A DNA stretch of 64,000 bases from Xiphydria camelus (GCA_963678675.1 OY783193.1:1805501-1869500); one strand, 5' to 3'. Positions 1 through 12,394 are shown, counted from the first letter of the stretch. A program made the numbers and translations. Notes: generated from the sequence alone by a model not told the origin.

Positions 1-60
1 GGAGCGGCGACTGAAATCGGTTTTCCAACTAATTTTTTGATTGCAGACTTTAAAGTTTAA

Positions 61-380
61 ATAAAATGATGTGTACCCCGTATTTCGTCATACCTCATTG
101 TCGGCCTTATCAAAGCTCTAAAACGTTATTTCAAAATGCAGCACGTCATCGTCTTGTAAGATTGTCTTTCTCGCACTCGTTGCTTGGGCATAAGTGCATC
201 TCTCTTGCTTTTCGATGACGTCACGATCCCGTAAAAACAAAAGGCACTTATACTTCGCAAATAATTATTACATTTTGTCTGATATTTTGCGTGATGTCTC
301 GTTGAATTTAAAAATATAATATTAATAATATGTATTAATATTTTTTTCATGCAAATACCGAATTCTACCCAATAAATTCC
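61..380 (+). repeat. Dispersed repeat family P, copy 1
   Basis: The copy shares the core AAAATGCAGCACGTCATCG, the CTCGCACTCGTTGCTTGG block, a TGACGTCA-like site and an AATAATTATT tail with copies at 12.4 kb (same strand) and 38.2 kb (opposite strand). No terminal inverted repeats are evident, so the class is unknown. The site near 250, where copy 3 carries a family A insertion, is empty here. Confidence 0.65.
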
Positions 381-1065
381 CCGTATTTTCCAGAGGATTC
401 TCATTATTATCTCGCCACTGGCGCGCATAGGGCGAAAAGAGGACGCCGCCGCCTTACGACCAGGACGTGTCCGAAGTAAGTCGAGCGGTCGATCTTACCT
501 TACTTTCTTTTCCGCGGACTCGCCGCGACCGCAAGCGCCGGCACGCACGCCCTACACACACACGTATACCTACACGCCGTCGCACTCTTTCGATCCGCGC
601 GAATAGAGTCTCGGCGGCCGCCGACACAATCGACGCCCGAAGGAATCATCGCGGCGCGCGCGCGCACGCGAGTTATGAGCCCGAAAGCAGTATCCTTATC
701 TCGCCGCGCGACAAAGGCGTTACAGCCGCGGCAAGGTAACTTGAGGTTGGACAAATGCGAGGCAGCGGGGCGAAGGCTCGCGGTGCGATGACCCAAATAC
801 AAAGAAATTAGGCGAACCGTCCGACGAGGTCCGCGCGTACTCGCGTAGGACGCGGCGGACCGGCCCGACGAGGGAGCCCCATTAGCAAGTCCAAGCAACC
901 CGCGAGCATATCGATCGAGCTTTAATTCGAGACCGCTATCACTGCCCCGTTTCTTCGCGTTCACATTATAGAACGCCCGTTTCGTGAACGCATCGGCCGT
1001 GTTGCGTGCGCCTCGAGCGATAACGGCGGAAGATACCATCGATCTCCTTTCGATCGAATTTATAC
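381..1065. other. CpG-rich sequence without a supported gene
   Basis: Open frames on both strands here are long only because CG-rich DNA lacks stop codons. They are full of Arg, Ala and Cys and overlap each other on opposite strands. No repeat copies were recognised. Confidence 0.5.
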
Positions 1066-1518
1066 ACTGAGAATAAAATTAATTTTTGATTTTTGATCGC
1101 TAACACGAGGCTCTAAATCGTAGCAGCGACAAAATTTTTGGTAAATTTCGGGACACGGAAAAATGTATCGTTAAGATAGCTACAATTTCAGTAAAAATTC
1201 TGGTAAAACTTGTAGAAGTCGGCTGAAAATGGATACTGATAAAATTATTCTCAAGTCTTGGATTGCTAACACAATAGGGTTAGCATTGACGAAGATAAAT
1301 CGTGGCATTTAGGAAGCGTGGCGTTTGTGGTAAATTTCGGGACAAGGAAATTTATTGTTAGGATAACTGCGTAATTTGAGTAAAAATTATAGTAAGACTT
1401 GTAGAAGTTGCAAGCGCTGCTATTATTTGTACTGAAATCGTAGTAATCGTAACGATAAATCGGCCTTGTCCTGAAATTCACAACAAACTTTGTAGATGTT
1501 ACGATTCATTTTTTCCCA
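1066..1518. mobile_element. Family C MITE, compound copy
   Basis: The block starts CACTGAGAATAA and contains two partly overlapping family C units, each with GGTAAATTTCGGGACA and the ACTTGTAGAAG stretch (about 1115-1230 and 1283-1518). Family C is recognised by long inverted arms that read GTGGTAAATTTCGGGACA inward and by CCGTG/CACGG ends. The doubled left arm suggests insertion of one copy beside or into another, or a partial duplication. Confidence 0.55.
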
Positions 1519-3085
1519 TGTATTGTATATACCCGCTAAAAAACGAGTTCTTATTTCGAAAATCCTCATTTCTAAACGTAGCGATACAATTATCCCCAGT
1601 GCCTCGCGGTACCTACATTCTTCCGCCAACAAGCATAATTTTTCTAACTTTAGCCATTGCCTGCCACACGATAAATACATATAAGAACGTCCGCTCATCG
1701 CGGTTCCTTCTTACAAGTTATAATCAAAAAAAAAAATGCGACGGTAGAATTACGGAATGCCGTGCGGGAAATAACGACTTTGCGACAATCGGCCTGGCGC
1801 GGATTCCCCGAAATACTCCGTGCGCGCTTCGCACACAAGCGTCTGTCCAGGTCAGACTCGGCGCGCCGATACGAGCTGATAACGTTCCGACTGATTGCGA
1901 ACCAACGACCTACATCAACTCGAACGCGCGCGCGCGCGTGTGTAAATTTAATACGGACTCGCGCGTCGAGGCTTCCGCCGCGATCACGCGCGCCCTCCTC
2001 GCTCTCTGCGTCTTCAGTTTCTCACGCGCAAGCAAACACGCTCGCATGGATTGCGCTACGGTTTCGTTTGAGGCGTCGTCCACGATTTTTACAGCTCGGC
2101 TGCACCGCAGCGGCGACGCGACGGCAGCGACGACGGTGAGTATACGCGCGGTCCGTTCTCGCTGTCCGTCGCGGCGATAACCGCTGATAAGTCGAACGGC
2201 GTAAATATAGACGGCCATTCTCCGCGCTCGCGCTATCAGTCGTACGCACGCTATACGCGCCAGGCCTGGCCTAACCCGGTACGCCGCGGTGAAACGATGA
2301 CAATTAAGTCTTACGAGGGTATACGTGCAATCGAGCGGAGTAGGTACAGAGGGAGAGGAGGGTCGAGCCGGGTTGGGTCTGGTTAATTCGACAGATGAGA
2401 CGGCGAGGGTCCAAAGGGGCCGGCGATATTGGAGTGCGTGACTTGGAAATGTTTTCGCGACCGTCCCGCGCGACACGGTCCACCGGAAAGTCGCGCAGAG
2501 TGGATTCACTGTTGCAGAGAGCACCGCGGAGCCGCGCCGATAAACTTGACCACTCTTATCGCGCGCGACCGACAGGATCCACGGACGGAATCGCGGACGG
2601 AGGTCGTAGGATGCATCGCGCGACACGGATGCACTCCCATTTCCCCCCCTCCGACCGCGCGGCTGCTCCGAAGGCGGGAAGGCCACCGGATGTGCCGGAA
2701 ATGCAAGCAAAAGGTCGCGGGAATGCTGCGGAGCCTCGTAAAGTGGGAGGGAAGCGCGTCTGACGCGCTCGTGTCGGTTTGGGTTAAAGGTTACACAGGC
2801 CGTTTCGTACGCGTCGGGGTTAGTCGTTCCGGTGGATAACGTGAACAGCGCGTGCGAGAGACGCGTTCGTAACAAGGACGATCGCGACGCTCACGGGAGA
2901 CGTGCACGTGAGTGCTACGCCGTGCTTCGCTCTCTTGTAGGTACACCTAGGCGTCGGTGATTCTGATCGGTTCACTTTGGATGACTGTACTTGAATCGAA
3001 TCGACCGTAGCTGAAGAAGAAGAAAACGATCCGTTTATCGAGTAGGCTCTGAGACAGATGTCTCCTGAGAACACAGAGAGAAAGA
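1519..3085. other. CpG-rich intronic sequence, no gene seen
   Basis: The stretch is unique GC-rich sequence with short alternating CG runs, for example near 1925-1940. Overlapping open frames on both strands, including a 321-codon one on the minus strand (1910-2875), show only Arg/Ala-rich low-complexity translations and no motif I recognise. Confidence 0.45.
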
Positions 3086-3720
3086 TGGAAACGACGAAAA
3101 GTAACGGTAAAAATAAATTAACTCTTCTGAGCTCACCTGGGGTGTACCCTACACCCCAGTTAAAAATTAACGTTTTCTTAGTGAACAATTGAAATTTTTT
3201 AATACCTACTTTGTTTCTTTATTTTAAAGCTTGAGATATTGCTTAATGATCTCAACATAAAAAAAAAAAAATTTCGTAATTTTCTAATTGAAAATAAAAC
3301 TCGAAGTCTCGGTACACGAGGTCTCGGTTTTCAGACGCTCAGATCTCCCTGCCGATTTTTATTAAAAAATAGTATAAATAATAGACTGAGGAAAGTTATC
3401 ATACTCTCGTTTTATCAACGAAGGACAAATTAACATATTGGAACAAGTTTTATAGAAAAATATTAAATATTAAGTTAATTACAGATTGTTAACAATCACT
3501 TTTTAACACTTTGCAGTATTCTGTCGGATAAACAAATCGGTTTTGTCTTGCGCTTTTGGTGCCAAATTCGTTAATGAAATGTTCTCGAAAGGTACTGAAA
3601 GTGCCAATCTCGAGAAAAAAAAACTCTAGGCGTGGCATGCAAAAAAAAGGAGGCTGGGGTGTCGCCTACACCCCACGTGAGCAACGAAGGGTCAAGGAAA
3701 AAGTTGAAGTAAGTAAAGGT
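3086..3720. repeat. Inverted repeat whose arms each contain a palindrome
   Basis: The left arm (about 3086-3170) and right arm (about 3645-3720) are inverted copies that share GCTCACCTGGGGTGTA. Each arm contains its own near-perfect palindrome of the form CTGGGGTGTA-spacer-TACACCCCAG (3139-3161 and 3653-3675). The interior is AT-rich and noncoding. It looks like a nonautonomous foldback-type element of unknown class. Confidence 0.5.
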
Positions 3721-4876
3721 AAGTAAATGAATAAAAATAAGTAAAAACGATACGAGCGGATCTTCTTGTTTGCCATGAAACGCCAATTGATTTAGTCTTC
3801 CGGGCGAAATACTGAGATTCGCGCGAATCTTTTGGCTACGGTTGACTCGATAGAAATACCGTCACTCTCTCTGAGCGGATCGATCAAAGTCATTAACGTG
3901 TTAAGTAGGTGTACACATCGGTGGCTACAGATATCCGGCGAAAGTGGTCCCCATCGACGCGCGTGACGTTACGTACAGCGCGTTCCTTCTCTCTCGCTCG
4001 TCTCGTCTCCGTTATCTCTCTCAATGGAAAATTATAACCTCGAGCGCTCTCTCGCCGCACGCACATAACAATTATTATATGGGCCAGTGCACGGCGCGCG
4101 TGGGAGGGGCATAGACACTCATTGTCGTTAACCTCGCGTTCCGCCCTGCGCACGAGCGGAGATCGTCTCTCGGTCCGTGTGCTGCAGCGGAGCCGCGACG
4201 GTAACTGGGAAGGCGCGGTACACAGTCGTGCACTGTGTGAATCGTCGCGGCGAAGCCTCGCGCGGAGGAGATAAAAAGTAGTATACGCGGGCGCGCCGTC
4301 CGCACGCATACATTGTACGCGTTCGCGCGCGGACGGCGACGGCACGACCGACCGGCCGCATAGCAGTAGGACGGTTAGTCAACCAAGGCCGTATCTGCAT
4401 AGCACCGATGCACTCTTGCCGACGGTCGAGCCGCTGGCGACATCTCTCCTCCCGGAATGCGAAGTCGCGCGAAACGGTATCCTCGGCGCGCCGCGCGATC
4501 GGGAGATGAATTTATCCCTGGGGGAAATTCGCGCGAAGGGGAGGCGCGCGGATCGAAGAGCGTTTGAATTTCGTTTCCGCGTACGCTCCTCGTCGTTCAA
4601 CGCGGCGAAGCCGAATGATGTGTGGGGTTGAGATGGGATAGATGCCCCTGGAGGGTAGATCCGACCCTTTTATTTCGAATATGCCAGCACCATTGAGGCA
4701 ATGGGGTAGTTCTGTTATATATTCACGAGGAAATAGCGAAAGGAACGGCGAAGTCGTCGGATTCCTACGGAACTATAATAGTTTTACGGTGAACTTTTCA
4801 TTATCTTTGCCAGACTATCTACGGATAATTGTATTTGTTTCATATTGTTGTATTTTAGAATGTATGTGAGATATTA
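3721..4876. other. CpG-rich intronic sequence, no gene seen
   Basis: GTAAGTA-like repeats occur at 3714-3750, followed by GC-rich unique sequence. No coding or RNA gene can be supported. Confidence 0.4.
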
Positions 4877-5066
4877 GGGGAAAAAACAGCGATTTTTACT
4901 GCTTCATCCAGTTGTAGCGCTGAGACTCGAGACTCATTTTCAAGAATTTCTACAGAGGAGATTGTTCACAGTAAGTAGAAATGTCTCTTCTGTATAAATT
5001 CTAGAAAACGAGCTCGAGTCTCAGCGCCACCGGATAAAGCCGTAAAATTTGCTGGTTTTTTCCGTG
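4877..5066. mobile_element. Family J MITE, copy 1
   Basis: The two arms are inverted copies of about 65 bp, sharing AGCGCTGAGACTCGAG, and the right end reads TTTTTTCCGTG. TA flanks both sides (4875-4876 and 5067-5068). A second, degraded copy lies at 25173-25345. The TA target and CCGTG end group it with the other TA-inserting MITEs here. Confidence 0.65.
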
Positions 5067-7428
5067 TAGGTATGTTCGTTGTGAAATTAATTTTTCTCAC
5101 GCCTAAAATGAATTCTTCATCTTATCAGCCACTCGAGAAATCTATGCTCGAAAATGCCGAAACCGGAATTTCTTATCCCTTTGAATACCTCAGCTTCGTT
5201 TATTCAAATTACATTTTTCTCGCATGACAATTGTTACATTACAGTAAATAGACTATGTATTCACATTCTAACTAGGACATATTATATTTTGTTACATAAT
5301 TTTTGTTTCCTCAAGCGGGGCATCCATCCCACTTCAACCCCGCGTACGCGAGTTTAAAAAAACGTTATCGATAAATCTGAGAACGGAGACATTCAAGGTT
5401 CACACAGGAGTTTTTCCAGCGCGCGCCATACGGGCGTCGCGCGTTTCCTCGCGCGAGCAGAGGCTTTGATCCCGAGGTGTCACGGTGTTTATGTGGGCCG
5501 GTCGACATTAATTGCGACGGAGCGAGGGTTGTTGTTGCTTCCCGGCACATGTGGGTATTTTGCGTGAGTATATCTCAAGTACCCGCATCTGCCAATCGGT
5601 CGTTGACGATAGCGCGGCCGCGGCTATTTGACGGCGTTTTAAGGACCGAAATAGACGGGGTAACCGGGACTATCGCGCGCAGTGGGTGTACCTATTCGTG
5701 AGTCGGCGGGAGAAAAGCGTCGCTGACTTTTCCGCGTCGCGATGGGAAAGCGAGAGACGCGGAAAATTTGCCTCTTTCGACGAATGACTTGAAGTTCGAG
5801 TTTCGTTTTTCCTGACGTGTCCCTCCCCTCGCGCGAGCCCCGGTACATATTTCCCGCAGGAATTTCCACACGGCATCGCGGCACTCCCGTTTACGATCGC
5901 GAGTTACTTTGCTTTACGACGCGATAAAAACGTGACGACTAAAAGAAATCGTCCCTCTTTCTCCGTATTTTCGCGCGACCTCCCGACGAAGGTGAGGACG
6001 AGGGCCGCGGAGGTTCCCGGATAGACAAATGTACGTTGATTGTACAGCAATTCGAGGTAGTATCGGCTCATCGGATGCATCAAATTTGCGCGCTCAATGG
6101 GTAATCGTTGAGCAAGCATATTAATGTCATCAAATGACTGCAAACTCACACAAATAAAATGCTAAACATTTGTCCAACACACGCACAATTTTTCGTAGAT
6201 ATGTCGCTGACGATAAATACGACGATTAATCCGAATTACCTACTTTACGATGTAAATCAAACAATTTTTCAAGAATAAATATAGTTTTTTTTTTTCACTC
6301 ACGCGACAAAACAAACGTAGACTTTGGAACAATCGATTCCCGTAATTTGTTACGAACGTCATGATAATCGTGCAAGTCCATCTGGGAATCGAGAAAGTCG
6401 ACGCGAGATACGCCGCGGCGAGGGAGGATAAGTAATCGCCGGCCCTAATCTGGCCTCAATCAGAATTTAATGACGGCCGAGTTTACCGCGAGACGAGCAG
6501 CGCGCGCGCAGCCGGGCGACCGGGTGCGCGCGGAGCGACAGTTCCCTCCGTCGCGCCGACCGTTGTCGCCTCTTCTTCGTCGTCTCCCGCGCGCTGCACC
6601 TTCGATCGCCGAACCGAGAGCTCTTCCACGATCGCCGCCGCCCGTTAAACGCGTTGGAAACCCGGTGATTTCCCGCCGCGAGATCGTGACGCTCGTTAAG
6701 TGGGCGAGAGCCGCCTCCCCCCGTGGCCCGCGTGAAAGCGCGCGGCGCGGATCGTTTCTCCTATCCGCCAATTCGGTCGGGGCGTATAATCGGCCGCGCG
6801 CCACGCGTCCACCGCGACTGCGTAAAACGGGTATGCTCGGACGAGATTCAAGAGTCGCGCGAATAGGAATCGAAAGCGCGCTCGCGGTCGTACGGAATAC
6901 TGAGTGAGAGAGATTGGGGGGGGGGGGACTATACCGGAAGACATTCTCGCTCTAATCGCTCGGGGATTCCACGCGATGCGCCGAACCGCAAAAAAAATTC
7001 CTGGCAAGATTTCACATCCCGATATACAGCCATTCTATTCCCCCCCTCCCCCTCACGGCGCCGTCGAATCGGCAGACGTGCCGGTACAGGCGTCGGATGC
7101 GCGGGATTAAAGGCGTATCGAAAAAGTCTGAAAGCGTTCCAAGGAGTGCAGGTGATTCGATTTCCCGTTTTTACGAATTTGTCTTCGGACGGAACGCGAG
7201 AGGAGTCGCCTCGGATTAATATCTCGCGCTGATATCGACGAGTCGTCGCTATGCGAAGCGTGAACAAACTACACGGATCAGGATCGATTTATACATATCC
7301 GATCTGGCTCAGGTTCGACGCCGTCCGGCGAACTGACGAAAAAATTAGTTCGATAGATTTTTACACATCGGATCGGATATGTACAAATCGACCTTCATCC
7401 ATCGTCGAACGTCGATTGCTTTGACGCA
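5067..7428. other. Unique intronic sequence, no gene seen
   Basis: A moderately AT-rich stretch runs to about 5350, followed by CpG-rich DNA with a guanine run at 6917-6927. The stretch 6470-6907 is open on both strands, the sign of CG composition rather than of coding. Confidence 0.4.
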
Positions 7429-7590
7429 TACCGATACCTCCTTTGAAAACCTCGTAAGTGCAATTTTTGACAAAAATTCCATTTATAATAGCTTACTGCG
7501 TTAAGGTTGAAAATCTGAACACAGTAAGCTATAAATGGCATTTTTGTCAAAAATTGCACTTACGAGGTTTTCAAAGTAAGGCATCGATAC
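7429..7590. repeat. Long near-perfect hairpin
   Basis: The arm 7441-7499 is the reverse complement of 7521-7576 except for a 3-bp insertion and scattered mismatches; both carry CTCGTAAGTGCAATTTTTGA. The loop is about 21 bases. Weaker complementarity continues outward to roughly 7429 and 7590. It lies inside the EcR intron. It may be a small foldback transposon or a source of double-stranded RNA; no second copy was seen in the window. Confidence 0.75.
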
Positions 7591-9898
7591 GAGTCGACGG
7601 CTCGAGTAGAGTCCGTGTATGGTACGCGAAAGCGCTCGCGCGTCCTACCGGTTTTTCCCGTAGCCCGGGGTGCTGCGGGTTACCGAGTCTCGCGGTGTCT
7701 CCCGACCCGCTCTGCCTTAACGAACCCGACGGTGAGCGCGCGCCTCCTTAAACGGAACGGGAAGATGAGCACGGTATGCGCGCGGCGGCGCGGGCTGCAG
7801 AAGCAGCAGTATGGCAGTAGTGCAACTCGCCGGGCCGAGTGGTGCGTAAGCGGAAGTGCAGAACTGTGCGGTGGAGGTGACGTCACATCCGCGCCGAGGA
7901 CGTGGATCTGGTGTCTCTCTCTCTCTCTCTTTCTGCAGTAGCGCACGCAGCGCGCGTGTGTAGGTGCGTCGCCGCAGTCACGTGACGCCGTTAACCTCGC
8001 GCGACCCACGAGGCCACGCACACGTCGAGCGAGCGAGCGCGTGCATCCCGCGCGCACGCATGCGCGATCTCAAATACACAACTATCGGACGGGTGGGGGC
8101 GAAGTCGGTAGAGCGGTAGATCCGCGACACAATGTGTCGTCGATAACGTCGTTACATCGAGTGGGACGGCCGCGAATGGGAGAGCGAGAGCGAATTGGAT
8201 GTGATGTGGAACTTGAGAGTTCGTCGCTTCTGTAAAGCATGTCCCAAATAAACGAGTAGCCGGTCTACCGGCTGTTGGCAACAGATATTTTGAAGGTGAA
8301 TGCGTTACTCGTGTAAGAACGTTATTGGATTAAATACAAGAAGCAAGATGCACCACGCACTGAGAGAAATGATTGCTGGTGCCAAAAGAATGTTTTTTTT
8401 TTTTTCAATCAAAAGCACGGTATTATTTCAGGACCTGCTACAGTAATTCGCCTACTTTCTCGCTACTGCAGACGTTACTGAATAGAAAAAATTTCACCGT
8501 ACAGGCAGTCAGATTGAAGGCACCACGTGTTACTGTATTTGGATATTTGGGACCTGTGAGATACTTTATAGCCTAGTCTCTATCGACATATCAGCAGAAC
8601 GAACGCTGAACTATAATCGTTCGCTTGCCGTGCTATCTGGATATTAATCGGACGGCGCGCGCTTTCCGCTCTAGCTCAGCTCACAGAGAACATTGCAGTG
8701 CAGCTGCTCCGGCGGCTGCTGCAGCGAGAGTTGCGATCGACGGAAGCTGCTTGGGCGCGCGCGCGGTGGTTCTCTCGCGGATGGTTGATATTTTTCTTAT
8801 CGACGTCGAGGTCGTTCCTGCGCGTCGTGGCCGTAGGCATACGTAATTTCAAGGGCGTGATAGGGCAAGTCTTGAGGATGCGTCGCGACCGCGCAACGCC
8901 CGGCATGGCTATATGTATACATAGACACCGTCGCGGAAACGGAAGCTCGTACGAGCGCACGCGCACAGACGCTACGAATCGAGCGGGAGTACTTGAAAAC
9001 GCGACGCCCGTCGCGCGTAACGCGAAAGGCCCCGTTTGAAATGTCGTTATCAATCATCCGTGCAGCATCGACGTGTGTAATTTGAAATTAAGATACAGCT
9101 GACTCTTTTACCGCGCCACCCACGATGACGCCTACATCAAGACGAACGCGGAACGAGGAAAGGGAAGTGTCGGATAGGAATTCGATTCGACGTCGTGGCG
9201 CAGAGAAATAAAATTCGATCCACGCGCATACGCAACATCCGCGGCGAATATATCGCGCGTGAACTCCTCGGAAAGAGAGAGAGAGAGAGAGAAAACTGTA
9301 ATGGCGACCGGAATTGCGCGGAAAGTGGGCCGCGCTTCCTCGTTAAAAACCTTGCGAATAAGTTCAATGGGTTCAGATGGTACCGACGATACACGGGGCG
9401 CTACTTCCTTGACACACAAACGAGACGGCGCGGCGTGTAGGTACGCATCCCCCCGACGCGTAGAACGGTTGGCGATCGATCGGCGGAGCCAAGGCGCGTG
9501 GCCTCTCCTCGCGGCGCGCTTATCGCCAAGGGTCCGCGCGTTTATTATTCACCGCGGAGAGACTAATAATTAATATGTCGTGACGATTCGCCGTTAATTC
9601 TTTCGGTCGCCCCCCACGCGGCGAAGGGCCGCGTCGATTGATCCCGTGGAAATAGCCGCGGGGACGTATCGAATGGCGCGGCTTCTCGAACCCATTTCGC
9701 CGAAAATCACGCCATTTTCGCAGCGCCTGACCTCGTTTCGGGGACACGCGCAAGACATTTTCAAATCGATCGCCGATGCTGCTCGGAAGTCGCGGCGCTG
9801 GAAGCTTCGCGCTCGATGTGGGACAGGTGTCGTGCCTGATACGATCCACTCGATCTGACCCCTGACTGACTCGAAGAGATCCTACATTTTTTATCATA
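7591..9898. other. CpG-rich intronic sequence, no gene seen
   Basis: The stretch holds a TGACGTCA site at 7878-7885, short CT runs at 7915-7930, and a GA microsatellite at 9276-9293. Open frames on both strands are compositional artefacts. Confidence 0.4.
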
Positions 9899-10059
9899 CA
9901 CTCAAAACAATTTGGCCACAACTAGAAAAAATTATAGTAATTGCAGTGATAATTTTCTTCGCCACAGCAAGAATTCTTGCTACGCTAGCAATATTTTTCT
10001 AGTTGTGTCTGAGGCAGCCAGAAATATAGCTGGATTAGCTAAATACTTTTTTTTCAGTG
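9899..10059 (-). mobile_element. Family A MITE
   Basis: The element runs from CACTCAAAAC to TTTTTTCAGTG between TA dinucleotides (9897-9898 and 10060-10061), and contains the family core TGGCCACAACTAGAAAA and GGCAGCCAGAAATATAGC. It is 161 bp long. Other copies are at 12757, 38329 and 56667. Confidence 0.75.
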
Positions 10060-10200
10060 TATAATTTAAAGCTGATCAAACACAGAAAAACAACCGGGTC
10101 GATTTTATAAAAATCTCAGAAGCCACGATCTAACCGTTTGGTTAAATACGGATCCTCCGTTTGTTTGGTTAGACGGACCATTTTCCGGTTAGAATAATTA

Positions 10201-10634
10201 CACTGAGAGAAAAATTTGCTCGATCAAAATAAACGTGTTTTCCAATAGTCCTGGATCAGAATAAATATCGATTGGACGTATATAACTATTAATGATTTCA
10301 TTGGACGTTATCTGGAACAAATCGGTATTTATTCGAATCAGACAAATCGTTTACTGAGTTCTACAGTGGCACGACTCAAAAAACTGACATTTTTATATTT
10401 GAAATCAGCAAACTGTATATGTACTACAATTGCATACTGTTCACATCGTGAACTATATTTGTGCCAGTTTTATTTAAAATATAGTACCTATACAGTTTGC
10501 TGATGTCAAATATGGCGTTAACTAAAAATGTCAGTTTTTTGAGTTGTGCCAATATAGAACTCAGTGAGCGAAATGTGCTCTCAGGATTATTAAAAAAACA
10601 CGTTTTTTTCGATCAAGCAAATGTTTCTCTCAGT
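10201..10634. mobile_element. Family F MITE inside family B, itself interrupted
   Basis: It begins CACTGAGAGAAAAATTTGC and ends GTTTCTCTCAGT, with TAAACGTGTTTT and its complement in the arms. TA precedes it. The centre is occupied by a separate inverted-repeat element at 10353-10565. Confidence 0.65.
10353..10565. mobile_element. Inverted-repeat element nested inside family F
   Basis: Both ends carry ACTGAGTTCTA followed by TGGCAC-ACTCAAAAAACTGACA in inverted orientation (the right arm reads its complement), with further arm similarity over CAGCAAACTGTATA. It is about 213 bp long with no coding capacity. No other copy is in the window. Confidence 0.6.
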
Positions 10635-10760
10635 ATTGATATGGAATTGGAATAACTTGATATTTAGTTGAAATTACTAGTATTTCGGTTAGAATAATTA
10701 AATATATTTAACCCCAGATGCGTTTTGTCATTTCGACCAAGCCCAAGTTGTTTGTCGAGC

Positions 10761-12239
10761 CCAAGGAGCCCCCATCGAATGAAAAACCCACTGAAATTTC
10801 TGTTTTGGAAACAAACTCGTCACCCCAGTCGAACGGTCGTTGATAAAACAAAAAAAGAGAGAGCCCCTCTCTCCGTTTTTCTCTTCAACCGATGTTGAGA
10901 ATCACGAAAGTCTAGCGTAAATCCTCGCACGCGTGCCACGCGCGATAACAATCCGGACGATCGAGCGAAAGTGCGCGCGCGCGCGTTTCAATTTGAAATC
11001 GTGCCAACCGACGATCCTCATCCCCTCCCTCCGAGAGGCTATCCCGGGCTCCCGCGTTATCGCGTGTCCGGATCTAAACACACCCAACGTTATACGAATT
11101 CGCCCGCGATCGCGAGATGTCCCACGATCGACGAATTATTTAGGTGTTTAGAGCACGCGCCTTGAATTGCAAATCGTCCTGGATTCGAAAACAAGTCCGG
11201 TGCCCGCGAGTTTCTGCGTTTCAGACGCCCGCGAGGCGCCACGATTGAGCAACGCTCGTTTTGGGCCGCGCGCCTACGAAGGATGCGCATCTGCGTATAG
11301 GTACGCGCTTGTCGTCCAACGGCGTCGAAGGTGCGAGTCGAGGAAAATCGCGGTAAACATCGTCCGAGAATTTTCCGAACGACTTCACTTCTCGCCGGCG
11401 TCTTCTCGGATTTAAAATCGCGCGTGTCTTGCGTTTTTTCAGTTTCTCTATTTCAGATCTACATAGGCGCGGCCAGCTCGCGTCTGCATACGAGGCACCG
11501 TGGGTCGTCACGAATCGAAGAGAAAAGTAAAACGAAAAAGGAAAAAAAAAACAGGTCCACCTCGCGAACCGATTTCGCCTCCGAAAGCGCTCGCGGCTCG
11601 CCGCGGCCCCCGTCTCTCGGTGACCGACCTGCCGCGCGCGCGCGCGCGCGAGGATCGAAATGCGTGTCCCAGAAATCCGCCTCCGGAGAGAAAGTCGAGG
11701 CGCGCGCGCGCGCGCGCGCTCGACGCGCGAGATCCAGCCTGATATATGTACCTATGTATTATGTACCTTCGCCCATATGCGCGAAGCAAAGTGGTACGGT
11801 TCCTATATAGAAACCATGCGAACCCCCGATAATCGCAGTCTGACGTCATACCCTCATAAACGCGCAACGGCGTATCGTTTTAATCGGCGCGGAGAATCGC
11901 GGGTGATAAATAAAAAATACGCGATCCGTGCCCTCGCGTCCAGATACACCACAGGCCGGTACAGGCAGACGAGGATCGCGATGTGTATCAATCATCGGTA
12001 GCGATTATTTCGATAACGAGCTCGAGACATCGGTGACCCGGTACCGCGCGCACGACATTCGAGCGTGCGAGTACCCGCGAAAAGGTCAGTGGTAGGTCTG
12101 TTCGCGTTCTCTGGATTGGGTACAGTTGGTTTTCCACGGCATGGTATATCTACAGCTGTCGGAAAGTGCAGAGTTCGTCATCGAGTCTTGCTCCTCCTCC
12201 TCGAGAGGAGGTGCGAGAATTGATGGGGAATTGGTGACG
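10761..12239. other. CpG-rich intronic sequence, no gene seen
   Basis: Alternating CG runs occur at about 11636-11652 and 11702-11720. Overlapping open frames on both strands are dominated by Arg and Ala. No motif was recognised. Confidence 0.4.
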
Positions 12240-12390
12240 AATTCTACACTTTCGGCCCATTTGTGACCACTGCAGGGTGAATCATTGGACCTGCGACATA
12301 TAGCAAATGTGGTATACGATTTTGTGGAACTGTAGACGATGAGCGTCATCGCTGATTGGTTAAGCGGAATAGGGTGGACTGATTTGTTTT
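12240..12390 (-). repeat. Diverged repeat, left partner of an inverted pair
   Basis: Read on the minus strand it matches 13180-13340 on the plus strand across CAATGATTCACCCTGCA, TTTGCTAT..GTCGCAG and CTACAGTTCCA. Both copies can be read in one frame as CRRSNDSPC, which might be a relic of a transposon protein or chance. The pair brackets family P and A insertions. Confidence 0.5.
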
Positions 12391-12394
12391 ATTA

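Larger units (their letters stand above)
10079..10760 (-). mobile_element. Family B MITE, interrupted by a family F element
   Basis: The outer arms carry family B signatures in inverted orientation: GGATCCTCCGTTTGTTTGG on the left and GATGCGTTTTGTCATTTCGACC on the right. Between them sits a family F element at 10201-10634, preceded by TA. Confidence 0.6.

Noticed and set aside
1910..2875. 321-codon minus-strand open frame
   Set aside because: Equally open frames exist on the opposite strand, the translation is Arg/Ala/Ser-rich low complexity, and no domain is visible.
7876..7887. TGACGTCA CREB-type site as a regulatory element
   Set aside because: An 8-base palindrome is expected by chance in 64 kb, and similar TGACGTCA sites occur inside the family P repeat.
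12086..12349. 87-codon minus-strand frame as a real gene
   Set aside because: Part is repeated in inverted form at 13.2-13.3 kb, but the copy lacks a continued frame and there is no known domain, so it is listed only as a repeat and a finding.
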